Below, in pieces: positions 35,701-47,092 of a stretch of DNA of 55,055 nucleotides. The stretch spans positions 1 to 55,055 of the forward strand of contig ADNK01003515.1 of assembly GCA_000320545.1 (NCBI GenBank), given 5' to 3'. Numbering within the stretch: the stretch's first letter is position 1; each line of letters starts with the position of its first letter. Made by a program: the position numbers and the translations under genes. Below the pieces are notes generated by a model. The model was not told the DNA's origin. It searched no databases and worked only from the letters and a program-made list of their open reading frames with translations. Source of the stretch: Bigelowiella natans CCMP2755 (lineage: Eukaryota > Cercozoa > Chlorarachniophyceae).

Positions 35701-37576
35701 TGTTAGATTGCAGTTTCACAGGAAAGAGAATGGAGGTAAATATGATTCTGCGCCAGTAAATTTCATAGCTCAGTTAATGCATCAATATTTATATTGCACA
35801 CATCTGCCGGCAGATATATATGGAATATGTTGATGGAAACTCTCTTGACTATCAATTGAAGGTTGGGAATTCATTCTCTCTGCTGAATTCGAGACTGATT
35901 CATATCAAATTGATGACTTTTGATTTCCAGATATATGGACCATTTCCAGAGATGGTAATTAAGTACTACACAGTTCAGGTTATTACAATAATTTGATGCA
36001 CCCATCCAGAAATGATTTTGGAATTACAGATCCTTCAAGCTCTTGCCTACTGTCATGGTCTGGGAGTCATCCATAGAGACATCAAAGGGAAAAATATTTT
36101 GGTTGCTATCCAACTTTTATATCGTTCATTTTTCCGGTCAGTCTTGATAAATGTAGATGTCTTATTAGGTGACTGCCAAGGGTTTCATCAAGCTTGCAGA
36201 TTTCGGATCTGCAAAAATTGCTTCTGAGGGTCTTGATGGGAGACCAAATAATATTTCCAAGAAATTCAGCTCCAATAAAACATTTAAATACACGCCACAG
36301 TGGGTAGCACCAGAGGTAGAAATATGTTTTGTTTTGTATGAGTATGCTTTCCGTATATACCATTTGTTCTTAGGTTGTAGCAGACAACTCTGTATGGGAT
36401 GAAAAAGTTGATATCTGGTCTCTGGGATGTGTTGTGCAGGAAATGGCAAGGTGATAGTTTTTCCAATGTGTATTCATTCGTAATTATATTATGTTACACA
36501 AGTGCCAAACCACCTTGGTATGAGCTTGGATATGAAAATGAGTTCCAAATCATACACCATATCAACGAGGTAGTTGCTAATAAGAAGAGTACAAATGATT
36601 TTCTATTGCTAAAGACGAGTTTGCATGAAATTGATGTCCTAATCAGCACGGATCAGTACCAGAAATATCAAATGATCTTTCTCCTCTTGGGAGGAAATTT
36701 GCTCTGAGGTTACAAATTCTACGGTTTATATCTCGTGAATCACATGTAAATTTTGTTTAAGAATTTGAATTTTCGAAATTCCACTTAATAGCTGTTTAGG
36801 GAGAGATCCTAAAAAACGGCCGAACGCACCGACACTTTTATGTGATGAGGTACCATGTTGCATTTTTTTAAAAAAGTAAACTATATTTTTGACATTACAT
36901 ACCAAACAGTGGGTACTGGATATATGGACTTCATTAAAAAAAAAGGAAGCTGAAAAGCTTGCACAGGTGTCTGATGATTTTAATTGTAAAAAGTTTCTAG
37001 ACACACACTGTGTATGCGGGCCCTAAATAGAAATCAATATGATAAATTATATGATTTAATTTGGGATGTGTATGTTCTACAAAAAATTAAAAGGAAATAA
37101 ATTTCATGGCAAAAGCCCTGAGTAGAAAAAGAAATCAAGAGAATGAGAGCGACGACGAAGATGCAGTATCAACCACCAGGGTTGCTACAGAACGAGAGAG
37201 TAACGCTATCCGTGAATCTGAGTTCAAGCGCCAGGGAAACAAAAGAGATCTCTTTCGTGGTGTCGGTGAGTCACTCGAGGATCCCACCATCGGTCGGAAA
37301 TCAGAGTTTCAATATGACGAACAGCGGGATAGCGGTCGTGCCTCAAATGGATCTATTGCGTACGAGACCAGGCAAGAACAAGCCATTAGTATGGCAAGTG
37401 TGAGTATTACTCAGGGAGAATCTGTCCTTGGTCCTTCCAGCTTCAGCTTCACACAAGCAGAGTCTATATTAGCAGGAGATTCTCCTTCTTTATTCACATC
37501 TTCTGCAAGAAATCCCCAGCGATCAACTTCGAATTCCCTTACAAAACCCACTCGGAAATGGAGTTCGAACAAATAA
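32711..37576 (+). CDS. MAPKKK-like (STE11/MEKK-type) protein kinase, 1126 aa
   Basis: Nineteen exons, all phases closing: 32711-32906, 32991-33143, 33199-33311, 33368-33435, 33577-33636, 33696-35124, 35382-35473, 35540-35594, 35658-35735, 35814-35861, 35931-35978, 36030-36101, 36169-36315, 36374-36450, 36503-36569, 36647-36734, 36800-36849, 36910-36966, 37094-37576. The N-terminal 670 residues are Ser/Arg-rich, then proline-rich ([20 protein letters not shown] near residue 300), suggesting SH3- or WW-type partners. The kinase domain starts about residue 673: [15 protein letters not shown] (P-loop), LIAVKRVEL (Lys), [66 protein letters not shown] and RDPKKRPNA. The sequence around GPFPE and HRDIKGKN is typical of MAPKKKs. 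The tail is Ser/Glu-rich. Starts about 240 bp from the divergent lipid-kinase gene. Confidence 0.92.
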
Positions 37577-38342
37577 TCATTTTTAAAATTTTCAAGTTAA
37601 AGAGGCATCCTATGTGCAGCACAATGATGAAGTAAACATAAAATGTTCACGTGTGTGGAATGTGTTTGCATGTGCACATGTACAAGCAGTTAATTAAAAG
37701 CATTTTTTAGTGAGTATGCAGGTTTTTGGTTGCTCGCATGAGACTAGTGTGTGCAAAATGCGTTGAGCTGTGTGCATCTGTTCTGCATTAGCGATTTTCC
37801 TCACTGTGTGCCGTTGTTGCAAACTGCAACACTTGCATTTCTGTTGATGCATCGTTCTAGCCATGCTAGTCTGTCTAGCTCTAGCTGTGCTAGTACGTGC
37901 AGCACATTGCTAGATTGACCCTCTTTTTTCCTTCATCCTACTCTCCAGCTCTTCCATTCTAGCTCTCGCCAACTTGTCAACGTTTACTAGTCTAGACGAA
38001 CATGTTGGCATGTTTGTTTGTCCACCATGGAAATGGCACATCATGCAGACATCCATGGTTCTAGAGGCTTGTTCATCATGTTCATCTAGCCATGCATTAC
38101 GACAAGAGGGTTGAGATCTGATGTTCAGTACTAGAGTACTAGAGTACCCAATTCAACGCAATGTAATGGAGAAATTGATCATCATCAAGTTTTTGAATTG
38201 CAGAGTCTAGAGGGCTAGAGAGTCCCGAATAACTAGATGAGCCATCTCACAGTATCTTCAGGTGCCGCTCAAAAATGATTGTTCATTTAACGGAACTTTC
38301 TTAATTAATGACCCATGCTACCCGCATGGATGCTAATTGGTG
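37577..38342. other. Gene-free island rich in CATG/CTAG palindromes
   Basis: No coding signal. The sequence abounds in CTAG, GCTAG, CATG and TGCA words, unlike the adjacent AT-rich genes. It separates the 3' ends of two convergent genes. Confidence 0.6.
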
Positions 38343-39013
38343 CTAGAGGTTATTTCGAGAGTATCCTCCGTACCATTGAAAATATGCATTTACAATTAAA
38401 CCTAAATACATCGCTAAATCACTAATCAAGTTGTACTGTGAAGCAGTTCTTTCGTACAAATCTTTCAAATTTTGGTTTGTATTGAATGCTCGAATCGTGA
38501 GAAAGATCATGAATGCTGATCCTATGCAACACAGTATAATTCCGAGTTTCATTAGAGAGCGAATACGATTGGTTGATGCGATTAAATACGAATTTCGCTC
38601 GTTTCGAATGATATCTTTCTTGGAGGCTGGGGAATGGAACTCTTTTCGTGTGTTCTTCATATCACGTACATCGATGCTTCTATGTTTATTTTTTCTAGGA
38701 CTCAGGTCGCCCTTAGAATCAAATGACATGATTCCATAGCTATCTGTGGCACCATCTGTCGTATAATCTCTAATTTTCTCAGTAATATTGCGTGGTCCCA
38801 GGGACTTCGCTTTACTAGTTTGGCTATCCTTTGTATCGAGTGGAATATTATCTCGATTATTGTTCACTTCCACTTCTACAGTCACATCTTCTCCAATCCC
38901 GACTTGCTTCATGGCAAAGCCTCCTTTTGTTCGAATAGAGTCTGTAGGTGTTGCATCCTCTGTCGGGGCTGTGCCTACCAACATGATCAATTTTGAAATA
39001 GGTGTGGAAATCA

Positions 39014-39044
<31 letters not shown>

Positions 39045-39655
39045 CTTTACCTTGGTGATATTCGTCCCCTCCAACGGCCAAAGATACATCATGAAATTGT
39101 GAGGGATTACCACCGGCCTCCATTTGATCCGAAGGATCCACCATCATTATAACTGTCAACTGTATCAGCAACTTTAATAACCTCTGCAAAGAGAGGACGT
39201 AGTATCCTCCACCGACTATTCCGGTGATCGCAACAGCCATAATTTTTAAACCTCGCCATCTAGCTTCTTCCGTCAATAGGAGAAGTACAAATCCAGATAA
39301 GACCAAGATTGTTGCCAAACAACTACCTAAAGACAATAAAAACCAATAATCAACAGATATTTTTGGGATGACAAACATAAATTTCAGCTATGGAGATATA
39401 CCAACACATGCATAGAATGTGAGCCACTCATGCATTTGTAGATTCTTGTTTTGTGCAGCACTTTGGGCCTCATAATTTGCCCTAGCAGCAATGAAGCATG
39501 TGTACTGCAAAATATCAGTTAAGTAACCCACACACCTTTGTAAGGAAATATAATTCGAATAGCTGTACCACAATGAGATTTGCAATTGTCAGCTCGATGA
39601 GAGTTATGATTGTTTCACCAATTTCCCATCCAAAATACAGAGGTTCATGCAAGCC
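38343..39655 (-). CDS. Multi-pass membrane protein, unrecognised
   Basis: Exons 39655-39572, 39504-39402, 39326-39051 and 38974-38343 (stop at 38343); phases agree throughout (0, 1, 1). Further 5' exons are likely, for example around 39780-39725 (VDHRCSFKLPNPES) and 40132-39840, but I could not connect them. Hydrophobic segments: GETIITLIELTIANLI, LTFYACV joined to GSCLATILVLSGFVLLLL, GLKIMAVAITGIVGGGYYVL, LLKLLIQLTVIMMV, then after a long hydrophilic loop LMKLGIILCCIGSAFMIFLTI and ISDLAMYLGLIVNAYF, about six spans. The loop (exon 38974-38343) is rich in charged residues and Ser/Thr. I recognise no family. Its place next to a G-protein alpha gene suggests a receptor-like role, but that is only a guess from context. 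A (TA)n run sits in the intron at about 39017-39043. Confidence 0.65.
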
Positions 39656-39659
39656 CTTT

Positions 39660-40541
39660 CGATGTACAGATGGGTGCAATATAAATCATACAAGACCTCT
39701 GATTAGTCAACACAGTTGAGAATTTCGATACCAGACTCAGGGTTAGGTAATTTGAAGCTACAACGATGGTCAACCTTCAACAAACAATCTGATTTGCAAA
39801 CATCGATAGCGACTTGAAACATGGACATACCAACGAATTAGGTGAAGATGATTTGTTTGTGAACATCGACACTTGAACAACGTGCCGTCCTTTTTGAATT
39901 GATGAACGCCAATGCAGAGTTCTGCTAAACTGATGGAACCTCGGATTCCATCGCTGATTGCCCATCTGATGTCGAAATTCGACATCACTGGATGGCCTCC
40001 AGACTCGTCTTTGAATTTGAAGGCGCTCAATTCTGTCACGGGGATGTTAGAAGCGGACTCAGCCCCTGCATGCTGAGAGCCGGAAGCACGAGATGAGAAA
40101 TGTTCATGCAAACAAATGATGATGTGCAACAATTAAATCAGTGCTGCAGCACACGCGACACTATGATCATGATCTAATTTCAATCTGCGACATGAATCAT
40201 GTTCATTTTACGTGTCGTAGATAGATCTACACTATGATCATGATCTAATTTCAATCTGCGACATGAATCATGTTCATTTTACGTGTCGCAGATAGATCTA
40301 CGACATTCCGTCTATGCGGTTTTGTGTAATAAAGCATGTTCATAATCGAATTTCAATCTGCGACATGAAATGAATGAAATCATGTTGATTTTAGTGTCGT
40401 AGAAATGTTATCCCCTCTATTTCCCTCTTCAATCATGGAGTTTTTGCAAAGCCAGGCCGTGCATGGTGACTCTTGAAGGCATTCCATGAAATAGTTCCGA
40501 TCGAAATCTTGACGAAAGTGCTTATCTTGTGTCATTGAGTC
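39660..40541. other. Intergenic region with tandem repeat
   Basis: Contains an open minus-strand frame (40132-39770, with readings such as ELCIGVHQFKKDGTLFKC) that may be an unplaced exon of the membrane-protein gene or chance, plus the 71-bp tandem repeat described separately. The composition of 39.8-40.1 kb resembles the block at 19.3-28.6 kb. Confidence 0.4.
40159..40300. repeat. 71-bp tandem duplication with a third diverged copy nearby
   Basis: Two adjacent copies, about 40159-40229 and 40230-40300, beginning CACTATGATCATGATC and ending ATAGATCTA, differ at one position (GTCGTAG versus GTCGCAG). A third, diverged copy of the core AATTTCAATCTGCGACATGA lies near 40349-40405. The array sits about 140-380 bp upstream of the G-alpha start codon. 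Confidence 0.85.
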
Positions 40542-42429
40542 ATGGGTCTCTGCAGCAGTATTGATCAACCAAACGCTCGTGATGTTTATCGAGCTGATGA
40601 AAGACGCAGAAATCATGAAGTAAATGACTTTCTCAAAAAGGCCAAGCAGAGCGAGGTGCTTACACGTACAGGATGTTTCTATCACGAAACATTGTTGTAT
40701 TTAAATGCGTCTCATAGATATTTATTTTAGAAGTGCGTCTTATAGATATTTATTTTAGAACAAGGAGATAAAGTGCCTTCTTCTTGGAGCCGGTGGGTCA
40801 GGAAAGTCCACAGTGGTACGTGTAATCTGGTAAAATGCAGAGATGATCCAGAATCACCTCTATTTACTTAGTTCAAGCAGCTAACTGGCATTTATGGTAA
40901 AGGATATTCCAATGAAGAGTTGAAGGTATTTCATTGGCTTTAATGATTTTCCCGAAATCCAATGATCAAGAACCTTTTTAGGCACGCACTCCACTTGTTC
41001 ACAATAATGTGATTCAAGCAATTCAAAATTTAATAATACAAGCACAGGCAATTGGATCATTCACTATCGTTATTTTCTAGCCGAAAGAATAATTATTGTT
41101 ATTAGGACTGGTTTGAAAGTGGGGAGATAGTTCACAGCATTCCAAAGGACATGCATGTTGATTGCGAACGCCTACTTGACTTAGAATCAACGGGGTTCTA
41201 CGACAGGTGCAACATTGATTCATTTGAAAGAAAAGCTTACATATATTTATCCCACAGAATCAATGAAGAGTTGGCTTCCAAAATAAAGAGAATGTGGAAT
41301 TGTCAAGCTATTCAGATATGCTTTGCAAGAAGACATGAATTCAATTTACAAGAATCTGCTCGATACTTCATTGAAAAGGTGATACATAAAATGGAAGTCC
41401 GAAACTCGTATAAACGCAATGATTAATCACTTTCATAATAGATCGATGAAATTGCTAAGCCAGATTACGTTGCTAGCGTAGAAGATCACCTAAGAGTGCG
41501 AGTGCCAACGACTGGTGAATGTGTTACGTACGTGAAAATTAAGTGTTCTCAAAAGTATCTATGGATAGGTCTCGTACAACAGTCGTTTTCAATTTTGGGA
41601 AATGACTTCACGTAGGAACAACAGAATCATTTACTTAAGCTAACATCCATTAAATCGGTTTTTATGTTCGACAGGATAATGGATGTTGGAGGTCAACGAA
41701 GTGAGAGGAAAAAGTGGATTCACTGCATGGACAACGTAACCTGTGTAATATTCGTTGCATTCTTAAGTGGCTACAATGAGGTTGCTCTCATAACTATAAT
41801 AGATGTGGTTTTAAACATTAAAAGTCACATACTTTAGTTTCTGTACGAAGACTACAAATCAAATAGAATAGTTGAGGTATTGTCTTGTGCCATTCTAACA
41901 CGTGAACTGAACCAATATGTCACCTAAGCGAAGCAAAACATTGGTATCAGGCATTAAATCTGTTCGAGGAGATCGTTAACTGTGAGTGGTTCATCAATTC
42001 ATCTTTTGTCTTATTCTTGAACAAGCTAGATATATTCAAAGAAAAAATCGCTTCACATCCAATCACGGTAGTGTTAGTAAAATTCCTCAATTTTCGATAC
42101 CACCATTAAGTGCTGAGTGCATACATGCAAAGGAATGTCCAAGGTTTTCAAAGTATGGAGGAAATGTGAAAGACTTTGAGGCTACGACAAATTTTATTAG
42201 ATCTAAATTTGAAAAGCTTAACAAATCAGACAATAAGACGGTAAAAATTTTTTTATGATTGCTTTTGCGATTCCAAACACTTTGTATTTCATCGTCATGT
42301 GTCTCCCAGGTTGCTTGCCACATAACATGTGCTACAAATAAGAAGATGATTTCAGTGGTTTTCGATACCGTAAAAGACCACATTTTGAAAGAGGCCATAA
42401 ACGTTGCAATGCCTGGAATGCTAATGTGA
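40542..42429 (+). CDS. Heterotrimeric G-protein alpha subunit, 392 aa
   Basis: Twelve exons with every phase closing: 40542-40655, 40759-40815, 40878-40925, 40982-41068, 41106-41378, 41442-41522, 41583-41611, 41675-41780, 41838-41876, 41951-42067, 42133-42240, 42310-42429. The N-terminus MGLCSS has the Gly2/Ser6 pattern for myristoylation plus a Cys for palmitoylation. GTPase motifs: G1 [14 protein letters not shown] (residues about 43-56; canonical GAGESGKS, so Glu is replaced by Gly), switch I RVPTTGE, G3 [19 protein letters not shown] (about 230), G4 FLNKLD (about 302) and G5 TCATN (about 358). The helical domain ([18 protein letters not shown]) is present. The C-terminus MPGML lacks the Cys that pertussis toxin modifies. 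Signals from receptors to effectors at the plasma membrane; kinase and lipid-kinase genes are close by. Confidence 0.96.
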
Positions 42430-43698
42430 TTTAAGTAGCAGATTCCTATCATTGAGTGTGCTGCACGGCGAAACAACAACATACTTGCTCCACTAAATTT
42501 ACGATACCAGTTCATTTCTGTGACTCATGTGTGAGTAGTCGATGACCGCTAACCCATGCCAACAGCGTTCCTACCTGCATACAATTGTGCATGATCATGA
42601 TCACATGTGCAGTCTCAGAAATGCAAATTGAACTCGTCAACGATTTGAGTGAATGACAAACAAGTTGCAGCAAGACAGCAGTCGACACCATTGTCAAGCA
42701 GCGCGGCAACTGTGACATCCTAGCTTCTTGCAACCACTAAACCATGCTAGCATGCCAGCATGCTAGCATGCACAGCAATCTAGCAATGGAGCACCATGCG
42801 CGCTGACTTGCAAGCTAAGCCTCTCTGGCTCTAGCACTTCTAGGCATTCTAGCATTGCTAGATTGTGCCTGGTCTAGCTAGCTAGCAGTCTCTGGGTCTA
42901 GCAGTGCCCATCTTGCATGCAAGGTTGCAAACCGATCGATCGATCGATTGAGCTAGCGAAGCTGGCACGGCTAGCCAGCTTGAGAGCACATGCTTCTGTG
43001 GCCCCTTGATGGGCCACACAGCGTGTGCACGTGCGAACATGTGCAGTTCTGTTCGCATGTTCTAGCTTCATCACACACGACCTAGACGACCTGTTGTGCA
43101 CAAAAAACACGTGCAGCAGATGTCATGTGACACACATGAATTCAGCCACATGTGTCTCAGAGAACACATGTGTTTTGATCCGGTGCGCTCCATGGCTAGA
43201 TAGCCCCTCAATGGGCCATGCATGCTGGCATGACGTAGCGAGATGACGAGATCTAGCTAGCTAGCTAGGGATCCAGAGATGTCTAGGTGTGCTGCACTGC
43301 ACTAGTCCATGTCAATCATCATGCATGAAGCAAAATGATGTTGTTACGCCCTACTAGCTTGCTAGCCTAGCGCATGCGAACAATGTCCACTAGTTTAGAA
43401 TGTAGCCGTGCAGCTGCATGCAATGAATGTGCGTGGATGCATGTTGGCGCGTCACTTCAGCCCATTTGTGTTGGTGGTGGTGGTGGTGGTTGGTGACTAT
43501 GACATTCATCGTATCGTGTTTTATTGCGAGAACATATCATCAATGCAAGTAACAAAAACAACATGCCTCATCAAGCGACATCAAGTAGACGAAAACATAT
43601 GTGAGACAAATGAATCAACTCTTGAAATCGAAGTCGACAGCAGTGAGTTGTCAGCGTTGATTCTGTGTGTGAAGTCATTTAGGAATGCTGCTAGAAAT
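42430..43698. other. Gene-free island rich in CATG/CTAG palindromes
   Basis: No supported gene. Between about 42530 and 43440 words such as GCTAGC, CATGCTAGCATG, CTAGCTAGCTAG and TGCATG are very dense. It separates the G-alpha gene from the convergent THF1 gene. Confidence 0.6.
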
Positions 43699-44039
43699 TT
43701 ACATTTTCCTGTTTGCCATCTTCTTGATCGCTTCGCTCTTCTTTGCCTGTTTTAAGAGTAAGATTAAATCAAAACTTAATGGCAAGAACGGGGAAAGAGC
43801 GTACCATAGCTTCCTCCATCTTTTTCCTGTTGCGTGCCTCAGCCTCTTTCTTTAGTTCTTGAGCCTTATTATTGAATGTATTTTAATTTAGTGCTGCAGT
43901 CACAGAGACTCCATTCTGGACATATCTCCTCGCAGTACCGTAATGAGCGCAGAGAGGGAGCTCTTGTAGTAGTTAAGGTCACGAATCACCTGTAGGTGGT
44001 GATAAAATTTAGTTCTGATAATGATATTACTGACGATAA

Positions 44040-44075
<36 letters not shown>

Positions 44076-44218
44076 TTGTGTGTAAGTTAGGCGGAATAAC
44101 ATTGAACAGGAATTTTGCGGTGGAGAAACGTAGTGATATCAATACATGACATAATTTCGGGGAGACGACTACAACTTTCTACAACAGATATTCGTTTTGA
44201 TTAACTTCGTTTGCTGTT

Positions 44219-44261
<43 letters not shown>

Positions 44262-45577
44262 TCGCATTTATATTATTCGAAGATCTTCGCGACATCATAT
44301 CAGGCTAAGAATTGTTTATTATTACGGGTTCCATCCTGAGATTAAGAGAGGTGACAAGGTTCTCAAGAGCCTGAAATAAAAAATTAGCAATGAATTACAT
44401 CACATGCTTTTGTCCGCTATTGAAACAATATTCAGAGAAGATTAAATATCTGCTGATTTATATATATTCGTCGATTTTTATTCGTCGAAGTTTCCTCCTT
44501 CTCACTCAATCAAGCTATTTGTTCAGGTTGAGGAGGTATACTTAATATACACATCCCTACTCATCCCTACTCCTCCCCTTCCTCGTCCTCACTTCGTCCT
44601 CCCTTCCTCTCCCTACCTCCTCCTCCTTTCCTCTCCGTTATTACATAATGTTGCTTCTGCTGCTACTGCTATCACCACACAATAATTTGATTCATCGTAT
44701 AAATAACTTTACCTTAGGGTCCTTTGCACCAGTTAATTCAAGCATGCGGAAAAGTCCGATGGAGAAGAATCTAGCCACACGGATGATATGAGATGATAAG
44801 ATGTATGATACTTTTGGTGATTACAAGAGAAATGATGTGAGTGGCAGATGATATATCAAATATTTTACTTATTTAGAAAATATTCGTAACAGTACGAATT
44901 CCTGACGATATGACTTCCTGTTTCAATTCAATTTCGCTTTTATTTGTAAAATAACCGAGAAAATAGCCACTCAACTTATTACTTCATATGATTACTTTGA
45001 ATAAAGGAAGTTTTCTGAGTTTTCTGAGATTCCAGCAAGGATCTTCTCGAACTGATCTCCATCAGCCTTTTAGAAGAGAGCCAGCAGCAGGACAAGTAGT
45101 GGTAGGGGTAGCAGTAGCAGTAGTACATGAAAGACAGCAAAGGTATTTAGTAAATGTAAGGACAGCACAAGTATTTAGTATTATGTGAAGGAATCTTTTC
45201 TCGAAGTGAGTCTTATTCTAATACACCAACCACATCATCCACCTCTACAATCATATGGCGGAGGAGTTACAGATACTATCTGATCAACAAGCAACATCGA
45301 TAGCACTCACGATGATTTGTATTCCTTACGATACATGTAATTTGTTTCTATTAAACCTTCTTCTAACATGCTACTATAACTCATACTAAGTACTTTAGGA
45401 GCGATGTCAGCTGCCGACTTAGACTTGGCCCATTCCTCCAGGCTTGCCTGATGATGACGATGATGATGAGGAGGAGGAGGAGGAGGAGGGGAATTGAGTT
45501 CATGATGGGAATGGGGATGATGATGTAATTGAAGTAGGTGGTAGTGGCATTATAGGGTTATTAGTACTCGTGCTAGT

Positions 45578-45621
<44 letters not shown>

Positions 45622-45753
45622 TATATACACAGCGCACACTCATAAAGTAATAACCTGATCTGCACGGTAAGTTGCAGGGGTCTCTGCCAAAGCTCCAATA
45701 TATCCTTCGAACAACTGCTGTTTCTTGTCTTCTCCGAGCGACTCAAACACCTA

Positions 45754-45785
<32 letters not shown>

Positions 45786-47092
45786 AGTGATGATGGTGAC
45801 AATGACGACGATGATGAATAATTCTCACACAGAAAGTAGTTTAGTAAGACACTCCCATGCGAAGATCACGAAATGCGGTTTGTTTTGGTGTGGCGGCACA
45901 CACTACATCAACAACATTTATTAATAATTGGACTACTTCATCATCATCTACATCAAGAACATTATTAATAATTGGGCTACTTCATCATCATCTACATCAA
46001 GAAAATTCATTAATAATTGGACTACTTCATCATCGTTCCATAGGTGGTGGATTATAGTAAAAATACCAAAAAATAAAAAGCAGTCGCTTTTACATATTAA
46101 GTGACTGTCCTACCTGGTCGAAAACACTGCACACTCCCAGAGCGAAGACTGGGTTGTACTCGTATCTAGTTTTAGGGACGGAGAGGGGTGTCATTTTCAC
46201 TGCAGAGTGCGCACAAAAAATAGGTTACTTTTGTATATTTATTAATCTCATCATTACTTCCTATTGTATCGAACAAAGTGCTGCTCAGTAATGAGTCGTG
46301 AAACGAAAGATGAATAGATCATCGGAAGAGGATGCCTGATAAGTAAAGGGGGGGGGGATAAAATGTCAATCATTGAGGAATCAAAGCGAAATGACTAGTC
46401 CCTTGTTTCGAGAGTTTCTACCTTATATACATTGCATCATCATTTTTATTCAGCATTTGCAGAAGACAGCAACCGAAGTAGCATGAATTAGAAGCATCAT
46501 CAGCAATTGTTATTTAGAAGAGAATAGTTGCATAATATCTTGCAGCATCAGTATTTCTCTCTTAGTAGTAGAAGAAGTAGTAGTAGTAGTAGTAGTAGTA
46601 ATAGTAGATGCGACTATTTATTACTTGAATGATCCATGGAACTTCTGCGTTGTTTCAGAAACTGGTGGTGGCATAAAGTCTGCAGAAAAAGGATATATGG
46701 CAGTAAAGATCGATAACTTCACGGAAGAAGAAGGTATTTCGTGCATTGCATTGAATTGAATTGATTGATTGGTGGTAAATATTGCTAGATTTAGCACTAC
46801 CTGCGTTAACGCGCATGGATCTGCAGTTATCAGCAGAATTGAAAAGAGTAGATGGATTTTTAGAGTTGAGAGGGAGACGATTGCTAATTAGGGATGGGAA
46901 AAAGTTCTGTGTGGCACTTCTTGCTGCGAATCCCGCTCGAGCAGGGCCGACCATGGAACGACCCAAATTAGGATGTGCTTTGCTACTTCCAGCTACAAGC
47001 ATGGTTCCTACGAGGCCCATACATGCAGTAAGGGCTACAGAGGAGAGCAGAAGTGGGGAAGTTGATCTAGTCGGGCGGGTGGTTGCCATCAT
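43699..47092 (-). CDS. THF1: THF1/Psb29, plastid thylakoid-formation protein with two-part presequence
   Basis: Exons: 47092-46801, 46679-46625, 46335-46258, 46165-46114, 45750-45655, 45447-45311, 45066-44996, 44770-44713, 44370-44326, 43989-43939, 43864-43805, 43746-43699; phases close except between 45311 and 45066, where a short exon or another splice site is missing. Conserved blocks: VSETTQKFHGSFKHPLPMIY, YEYNPVFALGVCSVFDQ, ALAETPATYRADQ, SLEEWAKSK, FFSIGLFRMLELTGAKDP, VIRDLNYYKSSL and a Lys/Glu-rich C-terminal coiled coil, matching plant and cyanobacterial Thf1/Psb29, which acts in photosystem II turnover and thylakoid biogenesis. The first exon encodes a signal-peptide-like segment (LLLSSVALTACMGLVGTMLV) and then an Arg/Ser-rich transit stretch to about residue 97. 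About 347 aa. Introns carry (TGA)n, (CA)n and (TC)n runs. Confidence 0.93.
43990..46600. repeat. Microsatellites in THF1 introns
   Basis: (TA)n at about 44041-44071, (TC)n at 44221-44258, GAGGAG at 45470-45489, (AC)n at 45582-45619, (TGA)n at 45754-45785, a triplicated 45-bp unit at about 45905-46030 (ATTAATAATTGG...TACTTCATCATC), a G run near 46350 and (TAG)n at about 46565-46605. Confidence 0.9.

Noticed and set aside
37106-37576. Stand-alone 156-aa gene
   Set aside because: It joins in phase to the kinase gene through an acceptor at 37093, so it is the last exon.
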